64,000 bases of DNA. It comes from SZUA-36 sp963774415 (GTDB taxonomy: Bacteria > Pseudomonadota > Gammaproteobacteria > Xanthomonadales > SZUA-36). Numbering within the stretch: position 1 is the first letter of the stretch; every line of letters begins with the position of its first letter. The notes beneath the pieces are model-generated. The model worked only from the letters and a program-made list of their open reading frames with translations, was not told the DNA's origin and ran no database searches. The DNA lies in contig CAVZEU010000003.1 of the NCBI GenBank assembly GCA_963774415.1, positions 62,001-126,000 of the forward strand, read 5' to 3'. The translations under genes and the position numbers were made by a program. Positions 53,311-61,421 of this stretch are shown here, piece after piece.

Positions 53311-53340
53311 CGGGCACTTCTCCAGGAGTGCCCGTTTTTT
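53311..53340 (+). terminator. Rho-independent terminator
   Basis: The stem CGGGCACT/AGTGCCCG has an 8-base loop and is followed by six T. It ends either the M28 transcript or a separate short transcript from 53.1 kb, and isolates the glycosyltransferase gene at 53475. Confidence 0.85.
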
Positions 53341-53474
53341 AATGGCCGGGCCGAAGCACTGCCACGACATTGCCCGCGCGCTGGCTTACAATCCACTGCC
53401 AATGGACCACTGGACCACACTCCGATGCGTGACGACTTTCTGCATCATGAGCCGCCGTTGGCGGGGGCCGCGCA

Positions 53475-55337
53475 ATGACGGATAAAAACAAAACCGGTTT
53501 TTCGCTCGACATCGACGTCGATCCCGCCGCGGGCCTCAAGCCGCTGCCGGACCTGGTCGCGTTCGACCTTTGCCGCGCTTACCCGGCAGACGAGCACGCG
53601 CTCCTGCTGCACAACACCCGCACCGGCGAACGCGCGATGGTCAGACCCGAGGTCTACGCGGCGCTGCGCAACTGCGCCCAGTTCGACACCCTGGACAGGC
53701 ACGCAGAACGCATCGTCGCCCTGAATCCCGGCATGCAGGGCCAGCAGTCCGATATCCGTTCAGTGCTCAAGACCATGCTCAAAAGCGGCATGCTGGTATC
53801 CGCGCGGCAGACCTGCGACCGGCTCAGGCGCAACCTGCCGGACCCGGCCGCCGTCCCCGATCCGGGCAAGCCCGTGGTCGCCATCATCACCTGGGAACGG
53901 CCGGCTGCCCTGGAGCGGTTGCTGAGATCCATTGGCGCCAATTGCGCGAATGACGGGATCCACCGGCTTTACGTCGTCGACGATTCACGCCAGGGCGATA
54001 ACATCGCCCAGAACCGGGAATTGACAGCCAGGTACTCCCGCACGCTGAAGATGCCGCTGCAGTACTTTGGCCGCGCCGAACAACGCGTGATGCTGGAAAC
54101 GCTGGCGGCCCGGCTGCCGCAACATGAAAAAGCCGTGCGCTTTCTCGCTGACCAGAGCTTGTGGCGGGACCACTGGACCAGCGGCCTGGCCCGTAACCTG
54201 GCGCTGCTGCTATCCTGCGGCCGGCGGCTGGTGATGCTCGATGACGACACGGTCTGCGATGTTTATCAGCCCGGCCGGCAACGCCCCGATATCACGTTCT
54301 CCGACCTGCCGCGCGCGGCGGATTTTTTTGCCGCCGAGGCGGAATGGCAGCACCGGCGCCAGGCGCTGAATCCCGATCCGGTCCAACGCCACATGCAATG
54401 CCTCGGCCTGACCTTTTCGCAGGCGCTGGCAACGCTCGGCGCCAACCACTTCAAGGCAGCCGGCCTGGCAGGCGCCACCGGCCTGCAAACCAGCGAACTC
54501 AATCCCGATTCGCCGGTGCTGATGACCGAGTGCGGCTCTCTCGGTTGCCCCGGAACGAACGACAACACCTGGCTGCCGGACATGCACCCGGACTCGCTCG
54601 AAGCCATGCTGAAATCGCCTGAAAAGACCCGGAATGCACTCGACACGCGCCTCGTCTGGAGCGGCCGCGAGCAACCGCATTTCGCGCCACGGCCAAACAT
54701 GTCGCAGATCACCGGCTTCGACAACCGCGCGATGTTACCCCCGTACCTGCCGATTCTGCGCGGCGAGGACCGCCTGTTCGGCCATATGCTGGATTTCCTG
54801 CTGCCGGCCGGCGTCACGCTCGACTACCCGTGGGCCGTGCCGCACCTGCCCCTGCCGCGGCGGGAATGGCAGGCTGCCGATCGGGACTTCACGCCGAGCG
54901 GCAGCTTTCCATGGTTTTTCGCCGAACAAATCCTCAGGCGTAAATCCGATTGCATCGGCGCGGAACCGGAAACACGCTTCGACAGCCTCGCATCCTATTT
55001 TCGCGACCTGGCTGCCGCGCCCGTTGCTGAGCTCGCGGCCAGGCACCGTGACTACGTGCTGACCCAGACTTCGGCGCAATGGCAGCACCTTGATCGTTTG
55101 CTGGCGCAGGCGGAGAAAGCCCCGGATGCCTGGAAGCGCTACCTCGAGCAAGGGCTCGGGCAACTGAAGGACGGTCTCGACCGTTATAGTCGCAAGGAAC
55201 TCCCGCTCGAGGGGCAGCCCCCCGGCCTGGCGGACAAAGAACTGGTCGGATTCTGGCGGGATACGTGGTCGGGCTTCGCGGACTGCTTGCAGGCGTGGCC
55301 GCAAATCCGCCAGGCCGCGGCCGCTCTGCACGACTGA
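53475..55337 (+). CDS. Putative PqqD/RRE-like domain fused to a GT-A glycosyltransferase
   Basis: A 620-residue cytoplasmic protein. Residues about 40-112 (HALLLHNTRTGERAMVRPEV, then a helix and QSDIRSVLKTMLKSGMLVSA) have the strand-strand-helix-helix layout of PqqD-like peptide-recognition domains. From residue 133, VVAIITWERPAALERLLRSI and RLYVVDDSR mark a GT-A glycosyltransferase fold, and RLVMLDDDTVCD (DDD at 256-258) the metal and sugar-nucleotide site. The C-terminal 200 residues are helical and unassigned. A role in glycosylating a peptide or surface molecule is inferred. No known RiPP genes are adjacent. The GT call is firm; the RRE call is tentative. Confidence 0.6.
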   Translation: MTDKNKTGFSLDIDVDPAAGLKPLPDLVAFDLCRAYPADEHALLLHNTRTGERAMVRPEVYAALRNCAQFDTLDRHAERIVALNPGMQGQQSDIRSVLKTMLKSGMLVSARQTCDRLRRNLPDPAAVPDPGKPVVAIITWERPAALERLLRSIGANCANDGIHRLYVVDDSRQGDNIAQNRELTARYSRTLKMPLQYFGRAEQRVMLETLAARLPQHEKAVRFLADQSLWRDHWTSGLARNLALLLSCGRRLVMLDDDTVCDVYQPGRQRPDITFSDLPRAADFFAAEAEWQHRRQALNPDPVQRHMQCLGLTFSQALATLGANHFKAAGLAGATGLQTSELNPDSPVLMTECGSLGCPGTNDNTWLPDMHPDSLEAMLKSPEKTRNALDTRLVWSGREQPHFAPRPNMSQITGFDNRAMLPPYLPILRGEDRLFGHMLDFLLPAGVTLDYPWAVPHLPLPRREWQAADRDFTPSGSFPWFFAEQILRRKSDCIGAEPETRFDSLASYFRDLAAAPVAELAARHRDYVLTQTSAQWQHLDRLLAQAEKAPDAWKRYLEQGLGQLKDGLDRYSRKELPLEGQPPGLADKELVGFWRDTWSGFADCLQAWPQIRQAAAALHD

Positions 55338-55471
55338 TCTGGCGGTGTGAGCGCGGCCCTGCACGCCTGGCGGGGCGGGTCAGCCATGGCTTTCATGCAC
55401 GCGCATACCTCCGCTCCTATTGCGGGGGCACGCCGGGAAATCCATTAAAGGCCGTCCAACGCGGGCCACGG

Positions 55472-56332
55472 TCAGGCGGCTGCAAAATCAGCCGCGTGCC
55501 GCTCGGCGAATTGCCGGAAACGGGTGGGCGGGCGGCCGCAAACCTCCTCGAAGGTCGCCGTGATGCTGGCGCCGCCGTCATTGGCGATGATCTCGAACAA
55601 ATCGGTCACGGCGTCGATGTACCATTCGCTGACCCCCGCGGCGCGCAAGCCGTTGCCGAACTCACGCGCGGGAATGTCGACGTATTCGATCGCTCTGCCC
55701 AGCGCAGCGGACATCTGCTGCGCCAACGCGCCAAACGACAGGATTTCAGGCCCGGTGATGTGGTAGGTTTTTCCATCGTGGCCGCTGCCGGTCAGGACGC
55801 CGGCGACAAACTCACCGACATCCCTGACATCGATGAGACCGGTTCGCCCGGTTCCCATCGGCAGACGGAATTGATTTTCGGCGGCAATCGAGCGGGCACA
55901 CTGCAACAGGTTCTGCATGTAGAAATTCGGTCGCACGACCGTGTAAGCCAGGCCCGATTCCGCCAGGTAGGCTTCCGACTGGCCGTGGTACTTTTTCAAC
56001 AGCGCCGCTGCATTCGCGTCGGCGCCCGACGCCGAAAGCTTGACCAGGCGGCTGACGCCGGCCGCTCTGGCCGCGTCAACGAACCGCATTTCGTCTTGCA
56101 GCTGCGTTTCGGTGTTGGGCATGACCATGAAGGCCTTCTCGACGCCCCGCATCGCTTTTTCAAGCGAGCCCGCATCGCCGAAATCCCCCTGCACCAGTTC
56201 GACTTGCGCTGCCATCGCCCGCTGCGCCCCGTTCGGGTCGCGCACGAGCGCACGCAGGGGCTGGTCCCGGCCCGATAGTGCCTGCAGTACCTCCCTTCCC
56301 GTCTTGCCCGTTATACCCGTGAGTAGAATCAT
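55472..56332 (-). CDS. NmrA-like NAD(P)-binding protein (SDR atypical)
   Basis: A 286-residue protein starting at MILLTGITGKTGREVLQAL, whose TGxTGxxG motif binds the cofactor. RDPNGAQRA, QGDFGDAGSLEKAM and VKLSASGAD follow the NmrA/QOR2 pattern, and VVRPNFYMQNLL is conserved. No classical YxxxK is seen. Members act as quinone oxidoreductases or redox sensors. It is downstream of thrC on the same strand with a 78-bp gap. Confidence 0.87.
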   Translation of the reverse strand: MILLTGITGKTGREVLQALSGRDQPLRALVRDPNGAQRAMAAQVELVQGDFGDAGSLEKAMRGVEKAFMVMPNTETQLQDEMRFVDAARAAGVSRLVKLSASGADANAAALLKKYHGQSEAYLAESGLAYTVVRPNFYMQNLLQCARSIAAENQFRLPMGTGRTGLIDVRDVGEFVAGVLTGSGHDGKTYHITGPEILSFGALAQQMSAALGRAIEYVDIPAREFGNGLRAAGVSEWYIDAVTDLFEIIANDGGASITATFEEVCGRPPTRFRQFAERHAADFAAA

Positions 56333-56410
56333 AGGGTCAACCTCCAAAGTTCGTCCAGCTGCGTACGGTCGAGGGCAAGCCCGCGACACCGGGCCCGGCT
56401 GCCGGCGGCG

Positions 56411-57685
56411 TCAGGCATCCAGCAGAAAGGCCCGCAACCGCACATAATCGGCAGGCATGACCTCGCTCAGAATCTGCCTGTCCGCGACCGCCCGAAGCGC
56501 CGCCGGCAACGGGATGGGCCGATGCAACGCCGCCTCCAGCGTGCCCTGGAATTTTGCCGGGTGGGCGGTGCACAGGAAGACCCCCGTCTCTGCCGGCGCC
56601 AGGTTCGAAACCAGCGCCTTCCACGCCAGCGCGCTGTGCGGGTCGGCCAGGTAACCCGCCGCGTCCAGAGCGCGCACGGCGTCAAGCGTTTCGGCGTCGC
56701 TGACCGCAACCGATGAGAGCAGCCGCGTGAGCGGCAGGCCGTGACGCCTCTCCAGCTCCAGCACGCGCGGAAAATTATTCGGCAGCGAGATGTCCATGGC
56801 GTTGGTGAGCGTCGCCACCGTCGGCCGCGGGTCCCAGCGGCCCGAACTCAGGAACCTCGGCACGGTGTCGTTGCGATTGGTGGCTGCGATCATTCTTTTG
56901 ACCGGTAAACCGAGCGCGCAGGCCATGAGCCCGGCCGTGACGTTGCCGAAGTTGCCGCTCGGCACGCAATAGACCGCCTCGCGGTCGGCCCCAAGACGTG
57001 ACGCCGCCTCGAAGTAGTAGCAAACCTGCGCCAGCAGGCGGGCCACGTTGATCGAGTTGGCTGAATTGAGCCCAAGTTCAGCGACCAGTTCCTCGTCATC
57101 GAAGGACTGCTTGACGAGCCGCTGGCAAGCATCGAAATCAGCCTCGACGGCAACCGTCCGGATGTTGCCGCCGAGCGTGCAAAACAGCTTTTCCTGCAGC
57201 TCCGTGACCTTGCCCTGCGGGTACAGGACCACCACGTCGATCCCCGGCAGACCGTAAAACGCCTGCGCCACCGCCGCGCCGGTGTCGCCCGATGTCGCGG
57301 TCAGTATCGTGACCTGGCGGGTCCCGTCGAGTTGCGCCAGGCACTGCGCCATGAAGCGCGCCCCGAAATCCTTGAAGGCCAGTGAAGGGCCATGGAACAG
57401 CTCGAGCGCATGGACCTTGTCAGCGACGGGCCTGAGCTCGAGCGGAAAGTCGAATGCCCTGGCCACGCATTCCCGCAGGAGTGCGGGCGCGATATCGTTG
57501 CCGATCAGCGACTGCAGGATCACACTGCTGCGGGGGACAAAATCCATCGCCAGCAGTTCCCCGACCGGCGCCGGCGGTTTCAGTTCCTGCGGAAAAAACA
57601 GGCCCTGGTCACGGCCCAGGCCCAGCACCAGCGCTTCGTTGAAGCTGACTCGCTGCTCGGGATGCTTGATATTGACGTAGCGCAC
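56411..57685 (-). CDS. thrC: Threonine synthase
   Basis: A 424-residue PLP enzyme that turns O-phosphohomoserine into threonine. GTG 57685 gives the N-terminus RYVNIKHPEQRVSFNEA, as in other ThrC proteins; a TTG at 57700 is in frame. The PLP lysine is in HGPSLAFKDFGARFM, and the phosphate-binding glycines are in VPSGNFGNVTAG. Its start is 22 bases from a palindromic element that separates it from thrB, so it cannot be coupled to thrB translation as in E. coli. Confidence 0.94.
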   Translation of the reverse strand: MRYVNIKHPEQRVSFNEALVLGLGRDQGLFFPQELKPPAPVGELLAMDFVPRSSVILQSLIGNDIAPALLRECVARAFDFPLELRPVADKVHALELFHGPSLAFKDFGARFMAQCLAQLDGTRQVTILTATSGDTGAAVAQAFYGLPGIDVVVLYPQGKVTELQEKLFCTLGGNIRTVAVEADFDACQRLVKQSFDDEELVAELGLNSANSINVARLLAQVCYYFEAASRLGADREAVYCVPSGNFGNVTAGLMACALGLPVKRMIAATNRNDTVPRFLSSGRWDPRPTVATLTNAMDISLPNNFPRVLELERRHGLPLTRLLSSVAVSDAETLDAVRALDAAGYLADPHSALAWKALVSNLAPAETGVFLCTAHPAKFQGTLEAALHRPIPLPAALRAVADRQILSEVMPADYVRLRAFLLDA

Positions 57686-57707
57686 TGGTCCGACCTGCAA
57701 CAGTGGC

Positions 57708-57893
57708 TAGCCCGCATATTGCACCAGCATCCCGGAAGCTGGTGCAGGCGTGCCTGGACAAGGCAGGGCCGGGATAAGACGCGGGCCGGTTACCCGGCGT
57801 ACCCTGGAATAAGCTGGGTAAATTGTCATTTTTTCATTCATATTCATCTGGTTATAGCGAGGCCAGTTACCGGCTGGTGCAATAGGCGGGTTA
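57708..57893. mobile_element. Palindromic MITE-like element, copy 2, between thrB and thrC
   Basis: The ends TAGCCCGCATATTGCACC and GGTGCAATAGGCGGGTTA form an imperfect terminal inverted repeat bounded by TA on both sides. Its reverse complement aligns with the first 150 bp of the element after ilvD, including TTATTCCAGGGTAC and TATCCCGGCCCTGCCTTGTC. Length is 186 bp. One end supplies the last two bases of the thrB stop codon (TAA on the minus strand). It has no coding capacity. Confidence 0.8.
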
Positions 57894-58847
57894 AACCCGC
57901 CTGGCGCCGGCCAGGTCGGCCCTGCAGATATGCACGAAGCCGCCAGCCTCCTGCAGGTAATGATCGCGCAACCAGGCGGCCGCGGCCTGGGCGGTTTCGT
58001 GCGCGTCGACGATACAGAACAGGGTTGGTCCGGACCCGGAAATCCCGGTGGCGAGCACGCCGAGTTGCGCCAGCGCCTCCTTGGCCGCGGTGAACCCGGG
58101 CATCAACTCGGCGCGGTACGGCTCGGCCAGCAAATCGACGAGGCAGGCGGCGGCTGCGCTGGCCTCGCCCTGGTGCAACATGTGGACGAACAGGGCAAAG
58201 TGCGCACCCTGCGCAACCACGGTGTTGCGCGGATAGCTCGCCGGCAAGACCTGGCGAGACTTGCGGGTGTCAAGGCGGGTTCCGGGCCAGGCCACCACCG
58301 ACTGCCAGTGCCCCGGCCACGGCAGGCCATACTGCCTGGCGCCGCCGGGCACGCATAAACGCAGCCCTCCGAGCAGGCTCGGTGCGATGTTGTCGAGGTG
58401 TACCTCGCCGCTGATGTCACCTTCCATTTCCGCCATCAGCCGCAGCAGCGCGCGGCGGTGGAGCGGCCGCTCGAAGTACTGATTGAGCGCGAACAGCGCG
58501 GCGACGATGGAGCTGGCGCTGGAGCCGAGCCCGCTGCCGACCGGCAGCCGCTTCTCCAGCATGATGTTGAGCGGGTGTACGGTGTATCCCTGCGCGCTGA
58601 CCACTTCCTGGAAGCGGCGGCAGGACGCTATGACGATGTTCTGCTCCTGGTCCTGCGGCAAGGCGCCGGCGTAATCGCCCACGACGCGCAAGGTCCAGTC
58701 GAAGGGCCGGCCCGGCGTGATACTGACGCAGTCTCCCAACAGGCTGCCGTCCAGCGGCGCCAGCGCCAGGCCCAGCGCGTCAAAGCCCACCGAAAGGTTG
58801 CCGGAGGACGCCGGTGCGTAAACCTTGAGCGTTCCCTCAGACGGCAT
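57891..58847 (-). CDS. thrB: Homoserine kinase
   Basis: A 318-residue GHMP kinase that phosphorylates homoserine. It begins MPSEGTLKVYAPASSGNLSVGFDALG and has the ATP-binding motif LPVGSGLGSSASSIVAAL and the C-terminal GISGSGPTLFCIVD. Its length is normal. The stop codon overlaps the end of the palindromic element. A 123-bp AT-rich gap separates it from thrA upstream. Confidence 0.95.
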   Translation of the reverse strand: MPSEGTLKVYAPASSGNLSVGFDALGLALAPLDGSLLGDCVSITPGRPFDWTLRVVGDYAGALPQDQEQNIVIASCRRFQEVVSAQGYTVHPLNIMLEKRLPVGSGLGSSASSIVAALFALNQYFERPLHRRALLRLMAEMEGDISGEVHLDNIAPSLLGGLRLCVPGGARQYGLPWPGHWQSVVAWPGTRLDTRKSRQVLPASYPRNTVVAQGAHFALFVHMLHQGEASAAAACLVDLLAEPYRAELMPGFTAAKEALAQLGVLATGISGSGPTLFCIVDAHETAQAAAAWLRDHYLQEAGGFVHICRADLAGARRV

Positions 58848-58970
58848 GGTGCCGTTTCCGCCTGCAGGGGTTGATCAGCAAATCAATGATAAAAAACAAT
58901 TCGACTCCTCACTTTTATCGTTCGCGCCTGCCGCGGCAGATTCCGGAGCCGGCGCTGGTTTACAGGCATC

Positions 58971-61421
58971 TTACAGGTCCAGGGGCCTCCAGGCCGTCCT
59001 CAGCAGATCGCCAAACACGCCCGCCGCGGTCACGTCCGCGCCTGCGCCGTAGCCGCGCAGCACCAGCGGGATCGGCTGGTAGTAGCGGGTCAGCAGAACC
59101 AGGGCGTTCTCGCCGTCACGGATCGAGCCCAAGGGCTGGTCCTGCGGCACCGCGTCGATGCAAACACGGCAATGGCCGTCTTCGATGCGCCCGACGTAGC
59201 GCAGCACGCAACCGTCGGCCCGCGCGGCCTGCTGGCGTTCGGCAAACTCGCCGTCCAGTGCGCTGAGGTGTTCGATGAGCGCGTCGCGGTCGACCCCGAC
59301 GGCGAAACCGTTGCCGATCACGCCTTCGACCTCGATATCGTCGAGTTCCAGTTCCATCCCGACTTCGCGCGCAACGATCAACAGCTTGCGCGCGACGTCC
59401 ATACCGGAAAGATCGTCCCGGGGGTCCGGCTCGGTAAAGCCCAGCTGCATGGCTTTTTCGACGGCCGCGGAAAAGGCAATGCCGTCTTCGAGCAGGCCGA
59501 AAATCATCGACAGCGAACCCGACAATATGCCATTGAAGGAAATCAGCGCGTCACCGGACCGCAGCAACGACTGCATCGTGTCGATCACCGGCAGCCCGGC
59601 ACCCACGTTGGTTTCGTACATGAACTTGCGAAAATGCCTGGCGGCCGTTTCGCGCATCTCCCGATAGTAGGCCATGCTGGCGGTGTTGGCCTTCTTGTTG
59701 GCGGCGACGACATTGAAGCCGTTGGCGAGGAAATTCACGTATTCGGCCGCCAAATCCTCGTCCGTGGTGCAATCGACGATGGTCGGGTTGAGCAAGCCCA
59801 ATTGCTTGCGTATCCCGATGATGTCTTCGATCGTCCAGGGTTTGCCCTGCTGTTCGAGTTCCTGCCGCCAATTCTGCAGTTCGATCACGTCGTGCCCGAC
59901 CAGCAATTTGCTGCTGTTGGCAATGGCCCGCACATGCAGGGCCCGGTGCCCGGCAGCCAGCGCGTCGGCCTGGCTCAGGAACTGTTGCAACAAGGCCGCG
60001 CCCACGTAGCCGCAGCCGAGCAGGATGACGTCCATGTGACCGGTGTGGCTGAAAAACGCCGTGTGGCACGCGCGCAGCGCCGCTTCCGCTTCCTTGCTGG
60101 TGACGACGACGGAAATAGCGCATTCCGTCGATCCCTGCGCGATCACCTCGACATTGACGCCAGCCGCCGAAATGGCGTTCAGAAAGCGCGCCGCGATGCC
60201 CCGGTAGCGCTTCATGCCATCGCCGACCAGCGTGATCACGGAACGTTCGCCCTGGACCGATATCGCGGTGATCAGGCCATGCAGCAGTTCAAAATGGAAG
60301 GTCTCCGCCAGAGCCCGCCGCGCGCGCTTTGCCTCGGCCGCCCGCACGCACAGCGTGATGCTGTATTCGGAGGACGACTGCACGATCAGCAACACGGAAA
60401 TGGACTCGCCGGCCAGCGCTTCCATCACGCGCCTGGCGACGCCGACCCGGCCGCGCATGCCACCGCCCTGCAGCGTGATGGCGGCGACACCGTCGAGATG
60501 GGAAATACCCCTGACGACCGTGGGCTTTTCAGTGCCGGCATGGATCAGCGTCCCCTGCGCCTCCGGCTTGAAAGTGTTCCTGATGCTGCAGGGAATACCG
60601 GCCGCCATCAACGGGGTCAGCGCCTTGGCGCTCAACACCTTGGCGCCGAAGAAAGACAACTCCATCGCCTCCTCGTAGCTGGCCTCGTTAAGGCAGCGGG
60701 CACTGGCCACGATCTTCGGATCCGCCGTGAAAAAGCCGTCCACGTCCTTCCAGATTTCACACCTGTCGGCCTCCAGCGCTGCCGCGACCGCCGCCGCCGA
60801 GTAGTCGGAGCCGTTTCGGCCCAGCAATTGCGGTCGGCCGCTGGCGTTGCGGCCATAGAAGCCGGGAAGGATCAGGATCCGCGTGCCGTCCGCGAAAGCC
60901 TGCCTGAGTAGCGGCGCCGCCGCCTCGATATCGACCAGGCTGTCCTCGTAGTTGTCATTGGCAAGCGGCAGCATATCGGTATCGGACCACTTCGCCTGCT
61001 GACCCTGAGACCGCAGCAGGTCGCTCATCAGGCGACTGCTGAAGCCTTCACCGCTGGCGAGGATTTCCGCGTAGACCTGCGGCGGGCACTGCTCGATCAG
61101 GGCCACACCTTCCAGGCGCGAAACCAGGCGTTGTTGTTGCTGCTGCAGAAACTTCGCCGCCAGCGCCGCGTCAGACGCCGGCAATCGCAGGCTCTGCAGA
61201 ATGTCCTGCTGCCGGGCGTGTGCCCTGTCCAGGGACGGTTTGAAGTCCTCACCGGCCACGGCCGCCCGTACCGCGCTTTCGAGCAGGTCGGTCACGCCGT
61301 ACACCGCCGACAGCACGACCGCGACAGAATCATTCGCCGCCGCGCGGCTGATGATCCCGGCTGCCGCCAGAAACCCGTCCTTGTCGGCCAGTGAGGAGCC
61401 GCCGAATTTCTGAATCAGCAT
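58971..61421 (-). CDS. thrA: Bifunctional aspartokinase / homoserine dehydrogenase I
   Basis: An 816-residue fusion enzyme. The aspartokinase part begins MLIQKFGGSSLADKDG and includes GRNGSDYSAA. Two ACT domains (about residues 310-460) allow feedback control by threonine. The homoserine dehydrogenase part starts VILLGCGYVGAALLQQFL and has NVGAGLPVIDTMQSLLRSGD and FNGILSGSLSMIF. It catalyses the first and third steps from aspartate to threonine. Its start overlaps the asnB stop by seven bases. No thr leader peptide or attenuator is visible upstream. Confidence 0.96.
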   Translation of the reverse strand: MLIQKFGGSSLADKDGFLAAAGIISRAAANDSVAVVLSAVYGVTDLLESAVRAAVAGEDFKPSLDRAHARQQDILQSLRLPASDAALAAKFLQQQQQRLVSRLEGVALIEQCPPQVYAEILASGEGFSSRLMSDLLRSQGQQAKWSDTDMLPLANDNYEDSLVDIEAAAPLLRQAFADGTRILILPGFYGRNASGRPQLLGRNGSDYSAAAVAAALEADRCEIWKDVDGFFTADPKIVASARCLNEASYEEAMELSFFGAKVLSAKALTPLMAAGIPCSIRNTFKPEAQGTLIHAGTEKPTVVRGISHLDGVAAITLQGGGMRGRVGVARRVMEALAGESISVLLIVQSSSEYSITLCVRAAEAKRARRALAETFHFELLHGLITAISVQGERSVITLVGDGMKRYRGIAARFLNAISAAGVNVEVIAQGSTECAISVVVTSKEAEAALRACHTAFFSHTGHMDVILLGCGYVGAALLQQFLSQADALAAGHRALHVRAIANSSKLLVGHDVIELQNWRQELEQQGKPWTIEDIIGIRKQLGLLNPTIVDCTTDEDLAAEYVNFLANGFNVVAANKKANTASMAYYREMRETAARHFRKFMYETNVGAGLPVIDTMQSLLRSGDALISFNGILSGSLSMIFGLLEDGIAFSAAVEKAMQLGFTEPDPRDDLSGMDVARKLLIVAREVGMELELDDIEVEGVIGNGFAVGVDRDALIEHLSALDGEFAERQQAARADGCVLRYVGRIEDGHCRVCIDAVPQDQPLGSIRDGENALVLLTRYYQPIPLVLRGYGAGADVTAAGVFGDLLRTAWRPLDL

